Made by a program: the position numbers and the translations under genes. Below, piece after piece: positions 26,195-36,648 of a stretch of 39,039 bases of DNA. The notes below the pieces were generated by a model. It saw only the letters and a list, made by a program, of their open reading frames with translations. It had not been told where the DNA came from and searched no databases. The stretch covers positions 1 through 39,039 of the forward strand of contig NZ_QWKP01000205.1 in assembly GCF_003470205.1 (NCBI RefSeq), in the 5' to 3' direction. How positions within the stretch are numbered: the stretch's first letter is position 1; each line of letters begins with the position of its first letter. This DNA comes from Cellulomonas rhizosphaerae (GTDB lineage Bacteria > Actinomycetota > Actinomycetes > Actinomycetales > Cellulomonadaceae).

Positions 26195-26199
26195 CTCAC

Positions 26200-26823
26200 A
26201 TGGAGATTGTGGTTGCCGGCCGGCACACCGAGGTACTGCCCAAGTACCGCGCCTTCGTCGAGCAGAAGCTCGCCAAGGTCGAACAGCTGGCCCCCCGCGC
26301 TCAGCGGATCGACGTCCTCGTCTCGCACGAGGTCAACCCCCGGCAGGCTGACAGCAGCGAGCGCGTCGAGCTGACCGTCGTCGACAAGGGGCCCGTGATC
26401 CGCGCCGAGGCGTGCGCCGACGACCGGTACGCGGCTCTCGACCTGGCGCTCGCCAAGCTGCTCGAGCGCCTGCGTCGTACGCGGGACCGGCGCAAGGACC
26501 ATCGCAACCACACTCCGCTGACGCCCGTGGACGTCCGCCCACCCGAGCCGGCGCCGGTGGCCGACGACGTGCCGGAGGGTGACGGCTCCGTGACGGAGCA
26601 CATGCTGGGCGACTCGCCCGTGCTCATCCGCGAGAAGCTGCACGAGGCGCAGCCCATGACCATCGACGACGCGCTGTACGAGATGGAGCTCGTCGGGCAC
26701 GACTTCTTCCTCTTCGTCGACGCCGAGACGGCCCAGCCGTCGGTCGCGTACCGCCGTCGAGGCTGGAGCTACGGAGTCATCAAGCTCGACACGCCCGTCG
26801 CAGTGCCGGCGGCCGCTCGCTGA
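26200..26823 (+). CDS. hpf: Long-form ribosome hibernation promoting factor
   Basis: A 207-residue protein; ATG 26200 follows AGGAGG by five bases. The N-terminal S30Ae/HPF domain (about 1-105; MEIVVAGRH, then the basic LLERLRRTRDRRKDH end) sits in the decoding centre of the 30S subunit. After a linker (about 110-145), the C-terminal dimerisation domain has the family motif DALYEMELVGHDFFLFVDAET and VAYRRRGWSYGVIKL. Long HPF alone turns 70S ribosomes into inactive 100S dimers in stress or stationary phase. Location before secA matches Rv3241c. Confidence 0.95.
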   Translation: MEIVVAGRHTEVLPKYRAFVEQKLAKVEQLAPRAQRIDVLVSHEVNPRQADSSERVELTVVDKGPVIRAEACADDRYAALDLALAKLLERLRRTRDRRKDHRNHTPLTPVDVRPPEPAPVADDVPEGDGSVTEHMLGDSPVLIREKLHEAQPMTIDDALYEMELVGHDFFLFVDAETAQPSVAYRRRGWSYGVIKLDTPVAVPAAAR

Positions 26824-26833
26824 CACCCCTGAC

Positions 26834-26870
26834 CGACGCCCGACCGGTGCACTGCCCCGGCCGGGCGTCG
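26834..26870 (+). terminator. Terminator hairpin after hpf
   Basis: CGACGCCCG (26834-26842) pairs with CGGGCGTCG (26862-26870), and after one A-C mismatch CCGG pairs with CCGG (26844-26847, 26857-26860), loop nine bases. It begins 11 bases after the stop. No T-run. Confidence 0.65.
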
Positions 26871-26923
26871 CTCTGCCCGGGGTCCGTGACCCGGCCTCGG
26901 TCGTTCGTGTCGGTGGGCGGCGG

Positions 26924-26929
26924 CAGGAT
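26924..26929 (+). promoter_or_regulatory. -10 element of the YcaQ/AlkX-like gene (leaderless)
   Basis: CAGGAT, 7 bases before ATG 26937. It favours 26937 over the in-frame ATG 26928, which overlaps the hexamer. Confidence 0.5.
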
Positions 26930-26936
26930 GGCGCGC

Positions 26937-28202
26937 ATGGTCGCTGTCGAGCGCTACTCGTTGTCCCAGGCCCGCCGGATCGCGCTGCGCGCCCAGGGCC
27001 TGGCGGGCCCGCGTCCGTCGCGCGCCGGGCCGGTGACGATGCGCGGGTTCCAGCAGGTCGTCGACCGGCTGGGGCTGCTGCAGATCGACTCGGTCAACGT
27101 GCTCGCGCGCGCTCATCTCATGCCCGCGTACTCGCGGCTCGGGCCGTACGACACCGCCCTGCTCGACCGTGCCTCGGGCACCGCACCCCGGCGGCTGGTC
27201 GAGTCGTGGGCGCACGAGGCCTCGTTCGTCCCGCCCGAGACCTTCCGGCTGCTCGAGTGGCGGCGCCGGGCCTACCGGACCGAGGCGTGGGGTGGCATCG
27301 CCGCGATGCCCAGCGAGCGCAGCGCGGCGCTCGACGAGGTCCGGGCGCTGGTCACCGAGCACGGGCCGATCTCCGCGGCCAAGGTGCACGACCTCATGGA
27401 GTCCTCCCCGCCGCGTAGCACCACCGAGTGGGGCTGGAACTGGACCGTGGCCAAGCAGGCCCTCGAGTACCTCTTCTTCGTCGGCGAGGTGACCTCCGCG
27501 GGCCGCAACGGCGCGTTCGAGCGCCGCTACGACCTCACGTCCCGCGTGCTCCCGCCGGCGGTCGCAGCCCAGCCGCTCCCGGACGACGCGGACGCGGTGC
27601 GCGAGCTCGTGGCGATCTCCGCGCGGGCGCACGGGATCGGGTCGCAGCGGTGCCTGGGTGACTACTTCCGCATCAAGCAGGCGCGCGTGGAGCCGGCAGT
27701 GGCGGACCTGGTCGAGGCAGGGGTGCTGGTGCCGGTGAAGGTCGAGGGCTGGCCACGCCACGTGTTCCGGCACCGCGACGCGACGCTGCCGCGCAGGGCC
27801 ACGGGCTCGGCCCTGCTGAGCCCGTTCGACCCGCTGGTCTTCGAGCGCCGTCGCCTCGAGGAGCTGTACGGGCTGCGCTACCGCATCGAGATCTACGTCC
27901 CGGCGCACCTGCGCGTGTGGGGTTACTACGTGCTGCCGTTCCTCATGGGGGAGCACCTCGAGGCGCTCGTCGACCTCAAGGCGGACCGCAAGGACAAGGT
28001 GCTCCGCGTCCACGGGGTGCACCGGGCGCCCGCACCGGCGCGGTCCGCCGTGAGCGACGCGAGCGTGGTCGAGGCCCTCGTGGCCGAGCTCGGGCTCATG
28101 GCGCAGTGGCTGGGGCTCGAGCAGGTGGTCATCGCGGACGCGAGCGGGACGCTCGTCGGCGACCTTGCTCCCGCGCTGCACGCGGCCGTGCGGGCGGTCT
28201 GA
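26937..28202 (+). CDS. YcaQ/AlkX-like winged-helix DNA glycosylase (HTH_42) of the QxD class
   Basis: A 421-residue protein of PF06224. The motif LGLLQIDSVNVLARAH has Q49 and D51, the Q-x-D arrangement of the YcaQ/AlkX group, which unhooks interstrand crosslinks and excises N7-alkylpurines. Other family landmarks are ESWAHEASFVP, WGWNWTVAKQALEYLFFVGEV, LLSPFDPLVFERRR and GYYVLPFLMGEHLEALVDLKADR. It is a full-length, intact-looking member. It lies between hpf and secA, where no DNA-repair gene is expected from the mycobacterial order, so it is probably a lineage-specific insertion. The start is set by the leaderless promoter. Confidence 0.88.
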   Translation: MVAVERYSLSQARRIALRAQGLAGPRPSRAGPVTMRGFQQVVDRLGLLQIDSVNVLARAHLMPAYSRLGPYDTALLDRASGTAPRRLVESWAHEASFVPPETFRLLEWRRRAYRTEAWGGIAAMPSERSAALDEVRALVTEHGPISAAKVHDLMESSPPRSTTEWGWNWTVAKQALEYLFFVGEVTSAGRNGAFERRYDLTSRVLPPAVAAQPLPDDADAVRELVAISARAHGIGSQRCLGDYFRIKQARVEPAVADLVEAGVLVPVKVEGWPRHVFRHRDATLPRRATGSALLSPFDPLVFERRRLEELYGLRYRIEIYVPAHLRVWGYYVLPFLMGEHLEALVDLKADRKDKVLRVHGVHRAPAPARSAVSDASVVEALVAELGLMAQWLGLEQVVIADASGTLVGDLAPALHAAVRAV

Positions 28203-28269
28203 CGCGTTCACGTGTGGCGGAATCCTGCCGAGGTGTGGCCGATGCGCCCGCGGGCGCGCCGGCCTCGCC

Positions 28270-28275
28270 TACGAT
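28270..28275 (+). promoter_or_regulatory. Possible -10 element of secA
   Basis: TACGAT fits TAnnnT and would give a secA leader of about 77 bases. Confidence 0.45.
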
Positions 28276-28358
28276 GGTCGGGCCCGGCCGTGCGGTCGGT
28301 CATCGAAGCCGCCCCGACGCCGTTGGCGCCCGGGGTGTGAACACGTCGGGAGTCATGC

Positions 28359-31121
<2,763 letters not shown>

Positions 31122-31134
31122 TCGATCGACCGGA

Positions 31135-31161
31135 GGCCGCACCCGTTCGTCGGGTGCGGCC
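31135..31161 (+). terminator. Strong terminator after secA
   Basis: Perfect 11-base arms GGCCGCACCCG (31135-31145) and CGGGTGCGGCC (31151-31161) around the loop TTCGT, 13 bases after the stop. TT follows, but there is no long T-run. Confidence 0.85.
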
Positions 31162-31202
31162 TTCGGCGTCCTCCGTGTCGGGCTCCGCGTCGGGGACGGT
31201 CC

Positions 31203-31964
31203 TCAGCCGACCTCGAGGGACGTCGTGCGCCACGTCCCTCGGTGCGTCTCGAGCCGCAGCGCGACCGCGCGCACCCGCACGCCGTCGTCGACCACGACAC
31301 CCGCCTCGCACACGTGCGGCTCGACCGCGCACACCCGCACGCGCCGCACGGCCGCGCCGCGGCCGGCAGCCCGCGGTCCGAGGACCCGGGCGGTGAGGGC
31401 GGCGCGGCCCTGCAACGTCTCGTACACGCCGGGCGTCATCCACCGCGCCAGCTGGGTCACAGGTCGACGCCCCAGGAGCACCTCGACGACGGCGTGGGCG
31501 ATCGCGCGGGCCACGTGCGCGGGGTCGGCGGCCGGTTCGGGTCCGCGATCCTCGTCGACAGCCTCGAGGACGGGGGAGCGGTCGGTCGCGCGGAGCACCG
31601 TGAGCCGCGCGGCGAGCGTGGGTGGCACCTGGACCGCGGGCCCGGTCGCGGTGGGCGCAGCGACCGCCGGGGTGGGCGCCAGGAGCCGCACGCGGGGTGC
31701 CGCGACGGTCGCAGGCGGGACGACCGCGGTGAGCACGGCGTCGCGCGGTGCGGCGTCCCGATCGGGCGCCGGTGCCTCGGCAGACCGCCGGTGTGAGCCG
31801 ACCTGCCTGGGGCCCACGTCATGTGCGGCTGCTCCAAGGCCTCCTGCGTGTGCTGGCCCTGCGTCGTCGGCGCCCTTTCCGGGCATGAGGGGCGGCACCA
31901 GCGCCGGCGCGCCGAAGGTGTCCTCGACGACCGAGTGCGGTCGTTCGACCGTCAGCGCGCTCAT
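31203..31964 (-). CDS. Rv3235 family protein
   Basis: A 253-residue protein with ATG 31964 overlapping the LysM gene stop (ATGA). The first 140 residues are Ala/Pro-rich and variable. The conserved C-terminal domain (about 140-253) has VARAIAHAVVEVLLGRRPVTQLARWM, then LQGRAALTARVL and a VRVRAVALRLE strand ending in TWRTTSLEVG. This matches the actinobacterial Rv3235 family downstream of secA; its function is unknown. Translational coupling to the LysM protein suggests a shared envelope-related role. Confidence 0.8.
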   Translation of the reverse strand: MSALTVERPHSVVEDTFGAPALVPPLMPGKGADDAGPAHAGGLGAAAHDVGPRQVGSHRRSAEAPAPDRDAAPRDAVLTAVVPPATVAAPRVRLLAPTPAVAAPTATGPAVQVPPTLAARLTVLRATDRSPVLEAVDEDRGPEPAADPAHVARAIAHAVVEVLLGRRPVTQLARWMTPGVYETLQGRAALTARVLGPRAAGRGAAVRRVRVCAVEPHVCEAGVVVDDGVRVRAVALRLETHRGTWRTTSLEVG

Positions 31965-32947
31965 CGTGCGCCCCGCTCGGTGCTCGACGGCACCACGAGG
32001 TGCTGTCCGGGACGGATGACGTTGGGGTCGGTGCCGATGACCTCGGCGTTCGCGGCGTACCAGGCGGGCCACTCCGCGGCGACCTGCTCCACGCTCGGTG
32101 GCTTGCCGCGGTCGTCGGCCAGGGACGCCTCGGCGATGCTCCACAGCGAGTCGCCCGAGCGGACCACGATCGACGCGACGTCGGCGCGGCCGGCCGGCGC
32201 GACGGCGTGCCGCCCGGAGGACGGACCGGCGGGCCGACGTGGCGGTGACGGGGAAGCGGTGGGATCCGGGGCGGCATCCGCGGGTGCGGTGGCGTCTGCC
32301 GGGGCTGCCGCAGCATTCGAGGGGTCATCGACCTGGCTCGTCGCGCTGGCGGAACGCTCGGGCACGCCGGCCGTGCGTGTCGGCCGGGGCTGCGCCCCGG
32401 AGGGAGCGTGAGCTGGCTGCTCCGGGCTGACCACCCAGCCGAGGTCGTCCGCAGCGTCCGCCGCGCGGCTCTCGGAGGGCGCCTCCGCCGCAGCTGTGGA
32501 AGAAGCGACCCATCCCAGCTCGGCGGTGACGCCGACCTCGGTGCCCGGACCCGTTGCCGTCGCGTCGACCGCCAGGCCGGCCGCGCCGGCCCCCGAGGCC
32601 AGGCCCACCGCGAGCGAGGCCGCCACACCCACGCCCAGCGCGCGCCGGACGAGGGCGGGCGCGTAGCGCTGGACGACCCGCTCGCCGCTCCGCCACGAGG
32701 TCCCCAGCACCCGTGCGCCCAGGCAGAGGGCACCGACGGCGCACGACAGCGCGAGCCAGGTCGCCGCGACGACCCCGAGCGCGATGACCCCGAGCTCGAC
32801 CACGTCGTCGATCCGCAGGAGCGGAGCCATGGACGAGGCGATGGCGCGCTCGACGAGCGCGGCGGTCAGGGCCCCCGAGGCGGTCGCGCCCGCCGCCAGC
32901 GCCGCGCCCGTCGCAAGCCGGCTCGGTCCGGCGCTTCCTCGAACCAT
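31961..32947 (-). CDS. LysM-domain membrane protein
   Basis: A 328-residue protein. ATG 32947 is chosen because GGGGG lies five bases upstream; a TTG 15 bases earlier is possible. Three hydrophobic segments lie at about 10-31, 50-77 and 103-125. A Pro/Ala/Ser-rich linker (about 130-260) leads to a C-terminal LysM module: VVRSGDSLWSIAEASL at its start and NVIRPGQHLVVP at its end, with a central WPAWYAANAEVIG. LysM binds the sugar backbone of peptidoglycan, so the C-terminus should be outside the membrane. It could anchor or sense the wall. No hydrolase domain is present. Confidence 0.88.
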   Translation of the reverse strand: MVRGSAGPSRLATGAALAAGATASGALTAALVERAIASSMAPLLRIDDVVELGVIALGVVAATWLALSCAVGALCLGARVLGTSWRSGERVVQRYAPALVRRALGVGVAASLAVGLASGAGAAGLAVDATATGPGTEVGVTAELGWVASSTAAAEAPSESRAADAADDLGWVVSPEQPAHAPSGAQPRPTRTAGVPERSASATSQVDDPSNAAAAPADATAPADAAPDPTASPSPPRRPAGPSSGRHAVAPAGRADVASIVVRSGDSLWSIAEASLADDRGKPPSVEQVAAEWPAWYAANAEVIGTDPNVIRPGQHLVVPSSTERGAR

Positions 32948-32954
32948 GATGACC

Positions 32955-33010
32955 CCCGTCAATCTGTGTTGATGTGTTTTGACGTCGTTTCGTGGTCATA
33001 GATGTACCTG
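32955..33010. promoter_or_regulatory. Locally AT-rich divergent control region with tandem TGTGTT repeats
   Basis: GC content falls to about 45% here, against about 73% around it. TGTGTTGA (32965-32972) is followed directly by TGTGTTTTGA (32973-32982). The region lies upstream of both the LysM gene and the gene at 33061, and contains their likely control sites. Candidate target of a BldC-like protein; that is inference. Confidence 0.4.
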
Positions 33011-33048
33011 AATGTCCGTTTGCTGTCCACCCCGGCAGTCCCAGCCCT

Positions 33049-33054
33049 TACGGT
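33049..33054 (+). promoter_or_regulatory. -10 element of the 33061 gene (leaderless)
   Basis: TACGGT, 6 bases before ATG 33061. Exact TAnnnT match. Confidence 0.6.
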
Positions 33055-33060
33055 GTGGCC

Positions 33061-33582
33061 ATGCGGTGGGAGGCGTTGTTCGCGGACATGGAGGCCCAGC
33101 TCGCTGCGGCCGAGCGAGCGGACGTGCGGGCCGACGTCGCCGAGCTCGTGAGGGCGGAGCGCGCGACCGTCCACCTCGTCGACCGCCTGCGGGGATCCGT
33201 CGGCCGACAGGTGCGCGTCCACGTGCTCGGTGCGGACGCCGTCGAGGGCGAGCTCCTCGACGCCGCGGAGCAGTGGATCCTGGTGGGGCAGGGCATGGAG
33301 CGTCGGTCGCTCGTGCCTGCGCGAGCGATCGTGGCCGTCGCGGGCGTCGGCTCGCACGCAGCGCCGGAGCCGGGACTGGTCGAGCGCAGGCTCGGGCTCG
33401 GTCACGCGCTGCGGGTGCTGGCGCGCGACCGTGCGGCGGTGCTCGTGCGCTCGGGCGACGTCGAGCTGGCGGGGCGCCTCGGGGCCGTGGGTGCCGACCA
33501 CGTCGAGGTCGTGGCGCGCGACGTGCGGGGAGCCGTCGCGCTCGTGCCGTTCGCCTCGCTGACGACGGTCCGGACCGCCTGA
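33061..33582 (+). CDS. Unknown protein, possibly with a small beta-barrel
   Basis: A 173-residue protein I cannot assign to a named family. Residues about 1-35 form a charged amphipathic helix (WEALFADMEAQLAAAERADVR). The middle (about 45-95) alternates strands in a pattern like an Sm or SH3-like barrel: GRQVRVHVLGADAVEGELLDAAEQWILV, ending in PARAIVAVAG. The C-terminus repeats a Val-rich strand pattern. No Cys, no membrane segment and no catalytic motif are seen. Related genes are often automatically labelled as regulators without basis. It starts from a clear leaderless promoter and faces the bldC gene tail to tail. Confidence 0.75.
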   Translation: MRWEALFADMEAQLAAAERADVRADVAELVRAERATVHLVDRLRGSVGRQVRVHVLGADAVEGELLDAAEQWILVGQGMERRSLVPARAIVAVAGVGSHAAPEPGLVERRLGLGHALRVLARDRAAVLVRSGDVELAGRLGAVGADHVEVVARDVRGAVALVPFASLTTVRTA

Positions 33583-33606
33583 GACGGCCCGGCTCGGGCG
33601 ATCGAC

Positions 33607-33825
33607 CTACCGGTCGGCGTCGACCTGCTCGGCGGAGGCGGGTCGCGTGCGCTCGTACATCCGCTGGATGTACCCCTCGAGCTCGCTCGCCTCGATGCGC
33701 CAGATCTTCTTGGGGCCGATCTGGATGCCACGCAGGTCGCCGGAGTGCAGCAGCTGGTAGGTCTGCTGCGCCGAGATGTTGAGGACCTCGCTGACGTCGG
33801 CGAGCGTGAGGAACCGCGGAGGCAT
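33607..33825 (-). CDS. BldC-type MerR-like DNA-binding protein
   Basis: A 72-residue protein that is essentially a single winged helix-turn-helix: FLTLADVSEVLNISAQQTYQLLHSGDL, then the wing GIQIGPKKIWRIEASELEGYI and a short charged tail. It matches BldC, the small developmental regulator of Streptomyces, which binds AT-rich direct repeats as head-to-tail oligomers. Other excisionase-like proteins share this fold, but the length and the IGPKKIWRI wing favour BldC. It is preceded by a CAGACT hexamer, 6 bases before the ATG. Targets are unknown; the AT-rich region at 32955-33010 is nearby. Confidence 0.85.
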   Translation of the reverse strand: MPPRFLTLADVSEVLNISAQQTYQLLHSGDLRGIQIGPKKIWRIEASELEGYIQRMYERTRPASAEQVDADR

Positions 33826-33831
33826 GGCCGA

Positions 33832-33837
33832 AGTCTG
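33832..33837 (-). promoter_or_regulatory. -10 element of the BldC-type gene (leaderless)
   Basis: CAGACT on the minus strand, 6 bases before ATG 33825. Confidence 0.5.
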
Positions 33838-33983
33838 GCACGGCTCGCGCCCCGATCGCGGTTGTCCACAATCATCCGTTTCGCCCCATGGGCGGCATTC
33901 GGTCGGGCAGGATGGGCGCCCCAGACCTGATCGGACCTCGACCAGGTCGCACCAGACTGCCCGCCGACCCGGACGGAGTGCCG

Positions 33984-34646
33984 ATGGACAGCGCCGTGCT
34001 CGACCTGCCCGCACCCGTCGCGGTCCGCCTGCGACGCCCGGGGTGGCGTGACCCGCGGTTGCTGGTCGGCGTCACCATGGTCGCCGCGTCCGTCGCGCTG
34101 GGGTCCTGGGTGGTGCGCTCGGCCCAGACGACGGTCTCGGTCTACGTCGCGCGCGAGGCGCTCGTGCCTGGCCAGCGGATCGCGGCGGACGACGTCGTGG
34201 TCGCCGACGTCCAGCTCGCGGACGGAGAGCTCGAGCACTACCTGCGGGCCGACGAGCCGCTGCCCGACGACGCGGTCGCGGTGCGTGTCGTCGGGCAGGA
34301 CGAGCTCGTGCCCGCGAACGCGCTGGGCAGCGCCGCCGACCTGGACGTGCGCTCCGTGGCGATCCCGCTCGAGCGCGCACCGTCGCGGGACGTCACCGTC
34401 GGCGCGCTCGTCGACGTCTGGTTCTCGCCCGCACCGTCAGGAACCGACGTCGAGGCGGAGGACCCGCGCCAGCTCGCCTCGAGCCTCCCGGTCGCCGAGG
34501 TCTCCCGGCCCGAACGGTCGCTCGGCGGGTCCGGCGGCAGCGCGGTGCACGTGCTGGTTCCCCAGGGGCAGCTGCCGGACGTGCTCGCCGCCCTGGCGTC
34601 CGACGGCGTCCTCGACGTCGTCCCCGTGCCGGGCACGGGCGGCTGA
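33984..34646 (+). CDS. SAF-domain membrane protein (CpaB/RcpC-like)
   Basis: A 220-residue protein; ATG 33984 follows GGAG (33975-33978) by five bases. One helix (about 26-44) precedes a SAF domain (about 51-115) with VYVAREALVPGQRIAADDVV, the pattern found in CpaB/RcpC pilus-assembly proteins and flagellar FlgA. The rest is extracytoplasmic and ends in HVLVPQGQLPDVLAALA. It is paired with the CpaE-like gene one base downstream, as in tad (Flp pilus) loci, but no CpaF ATPase, TadB/C or pilin gene is near. It may be part of an orphan pair or supply a pilus system coded elsewhere. Confidence 0.82.
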   Translation: MDSAVLDLPAPVAVRLRRPGWRDPRLLVGVTMVAASVALGSWVVRSAQTTVSVYVAREALVPGQRIAADDVVVADVQLADGELEHYLRADEPLPDDAVAVRVVGQDELVPANALGSAADLDVRSVAIPLERAPSRDVTVGALVDVWFSPAPSGTDVEAEDPRQLASSLPVAEVSRPERSLGGSGGSAVHVLVPQGQLPDVLAALASDGVLDVVPVPGTGG

Positions 34647-34647
34647 G

Positions 34648-35910
34648 GTGTCGGTCGGCGTCCTCTGTGCGGTCCGCGGCGCGGCCGAGTCGGTCGTGGT
34701 CCAGGCTCTCGACGCGAACCCGCAGCTGCAGGTGACGCGTCGATGTGCCGACGTCACCGAGCTGCTTGCCGCAGCCGAGGCTGGCTTGGGGCGTGTCGCG
34801 GTCGCCTCGGGAGAGCTCGAGCATCTCGACCGGGAGGCCGTCGACGCCCTCCATGCCGCAGGCGTGCTGCTCGTCGGGCTGGCAGCGGCGGACGCGCCCT
34901 GGTCGTCGGAGCGGCTGCGGGGAGCGGGCGCAGACGACGTCGTGGCGGCGCCCGACGACGACACCGGTGCCGAGGCCGTGCTCGCGGCCGTGCTGCGTGC
35001 CCTGGCTGCCACTCCCGCCACGCGCGAGCCCGTCGCACCGCCGCCGGCGTCGAGGCCGAGCGCGCGGGGCAGCGTCGTGGCGGTCTGGGGCCCCACCGGC
35101 GCGCCCGGGCGCACGACCGTCGCGGTGAACGTCGCCGCCGAGCTCGCTGCGACCGGCGCGTCGGTGCTCCTCGCGGACGCCGACACGTACGGCGGGAGCG
35201 TCGCGCAGGTCGTCGGCCTGCTCGACGAGGCGCCCGGGCTCGCGGCGGCCGTCCGCCAGGCCGGTCTTGGGCTGCTCGACGTGACGACGCTCGCGCGACT
35301 CGCGCCCGTGCTCGCTCCCGATCTGCGGATCCTGTCGGGCACGTCGCGAGCGGACCGCTGGCCCGAGCTCTCGTCGTCCGCGCTCGAGACCGTGTGGCGG
35401 GTGGCCCGGGACCTCGCGCGGTGGACCGTCGTGGACGTCGGGTTCTGCCTCGAGCAGGACGAGCTGCTCAGCTACGACACCCGCGCGCCGCAGCGCAACG
35501 CCGCCGCCGTGCGCACGCTCGAGACCGCGGACGTCGTCGTGGTCGTCGGCGCCGGTGACCCCGTCGGCATCCAGCGACTGGTGCGCGGCCTGACCGAGCT
35601 CACGGACCTCGGCCTGGGCGCGACCCGGCTGGTGCTCGTCAACCGCGTGCGGGCGTCGGTCGCCGGCCCTCGCCCCGCCGAGGCCGTGGCGCAGGCGCTC
35701 GCGCGGTACGCGGGTGTGGTCGACGCGGTGCTCGTGCCCGAGGACCGCGCGGCGACGGACACCGCGCTGCTCGAGGCACGCACCCTGCGCGATGTGGCGC
35801 CGGGCTCGCCGGCCCGGCGGGCGATCGCTGAGGCCGCGTCCCGGGTGGCCGCGCTCGCGGCCGCGCCGACGGTCGCTCCTGACGTCGATGTCATCGCCGG
35901 CCAGCGCTGA
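34648..35910 (+). CDS. CpaE-like MinD/ParA-family P-loop protein with altered Walker A
   Basis: A 420-residue protein; the GTG lies one base after the SAF gene stop, so translation is probably coupled. The N-terminal 120 residues look like a degenerate receiver domain (VSVGVLCAVRGAAESVVVQALD, later LLVGLAAADAPW and GADDVVAAPDD), as in CpaE. A Pro-rich linker leads to a MinD-like domain from about 140. Its P-loop reads GPTGAPGRTT at 148-157 with Arg155 where ParA/MinD proteins have the nucleotide-binding Lys, and without the deviant KGG Lys. LLADADTYGGS, VVDVG and VVVVGAGDP supply the other strands. It may bind nucleotide weakly or not hydrolyse it. CpaE proteins position pilus machines at the pole. 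Confidence 0.85.
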   Translation: MSVGVLCAVRGAAESVVVQALDANPQLQVTRRCADVTELLAAAEAGLGRVAVASGELEHLDREAVDALHAAGVLLVGLAAADAPWSSERLRGAGADDVVAAPDDDTGAEAVLAAVLRALAATPATREPVAPPPASRPSARGSVVAVWGPTGAPGRTTVAVNVAAELAATGASVLLADADTYGGSVAQVVGLLDEAPGLAAAVRQAGLGLLDVTTLARLAPVLAPDLRILSGTSRADRWPELSSSALETVWRVARDLARWTVVDVGFCLEQDELLSYDTRAPQRNAAAVRTLETADVVVVVGAGDPVGIQRLVRGLTELTDLGLGATRLVLVNRVRASVAGPRPAEAVAQALARYAGVVDAVLVPEDRAATDTALLEARTLRDVAPGSPARRAIAEAASRVAALAAAPTVAPDVDVIAGQR

Positions 35911-35983
35911 CCCGGGACGAGGTGACCGCGCGGGACCAGAGCCCCGGCGGTCGTGCCTGACGCCGCAGGCCCTCGACCAGGGG

Positions 35984-35989
35984 CACACT
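35984..35989 (+). promoter_or_regulatory. -10 element of the DUF6912 gene (leaderless)
   Basis: CACACT, 6 bases before GTG 35996. Confidence 0.45.
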
Positions 35990-35995
35990 GGCCAC

Positions 35996-36448
35996 GTGCG
36001 CATCTACCTGCCGGCCACCCTGGACGAGCTCGACGCGAGCGAGCTGCCCCCGCGGCGAGGGCACGCGGTCACCGCGGCGCTGCGAGCAGCCCTGCCCGAC
36101 GAGGACGACGAGGGCCTCGAGTTCGCCGCGCAGCTCATGGCAGCTGACGACAGCCTCGACCTGATCCGCGCGTCGCAGGCAGCCCCTCGACTGCGCCTGG
36201 TCGTCTCGGTCGACGTGCCCGACGACCGCGTGGCGACGGTCGACGACGCCGAGGACGGCGCGCCGAGCCTCGTGGAGGTCGACGGGCCGCTGGCCGTCGC
36301 CGACGTCGCGTGCGTGCACGTCGACGAGCCGGGTGCTGCCGCGGACGTCGAGGCGGCGCTGGCCGGCGACGACGACGCGGGGGAGCGGCTCGACGACGCC
36401 GACCTGCTCTGGTACGACGCGACCGAGCTGGCCGCGATCCCGCGCTGA
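35996..36448 (+). CDS. DUF6912 family protein
   Basis: A 150-residue, very acidic cytosolic protein. It opens with the family signature MRIYLPATLDEL, then VTAALRAALPDEDDEGLEFAAQLMAADDSL and RLVVSVDVPD, and ends in DADLLWYDATELAAIP, where the YDATE-like motif is conserved. The function of the family is unknown. GTG 35996 is set by the CACACT box, with no ribosome binding site. It follows the CpaE-like gene by 85 bases and may be a separate unit. Confidence 0.8.
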   Translation: MRIYLPATLDELDASELPPRRGHAVTAALRAALPDEDDEGLEFAAQLMAADDSLDLIRASQAAPRLRLVVSVDVPDDRVATVDDAEDGAPSLVEVDGPLAVADVACVHVDEPGAAADVEAALAGDDDAGERLDDADLLWYDATELAAIPR

Positions 36449-36531
36449 GCCGTGTTCGTGCGGATCGCTTCGGCCGCCGGGCGCGCTGCGGCGTGGCCTT
36501 CGTCACGAACCGTGCTCGAGCCGGGCGCCAG

Positions 36532-36562
36532 TTGGACCGCGGCGCCACCGACCAGGTAATGT
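36532..36562 (+). promoter_or_regulatory. Promoter of the tRNA-Gln gene
   Basis: TTGGAC (36532-36537) and TAATGT (36557-36562), with a 19-base spacer; an alternative -10 is GGTAAT at 17. Transcription near 36569 leaves a leader of about 70 bases before the tRNA. Confidence 0.5.
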
Positions 36563-36624
36563 TCACGCCCGGTACGACGTCCGGTGCACGATCGCTCCGC
36601 CCCCTCGGGGACGGCGACGACGCC

Positions 36625-36648
36625 GGGGGTTATACCCCCATGGGGTAT
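36625..36648 (+). repeat. Leader hairpin overlapping tRNA-Gln 5' end
   Basis: GGGGGT (36625-36630) pairs with ACCCCC (36634-36639). Alternatively ATACCCC (36632-36638) pairs with GGGGTAT (36642-36648), the tRNA's own 5' acceptor strand. The two pairings exclude each other. Confidence 0.6.

Noticed and set aside
33984..35910. A complete Flp/tad pilus locus
   Set aside because: Only CpaB-like and CpaE-like genes are present; no CpaF, TadB/C, prepilin peptidase or pilin is visible on either side.
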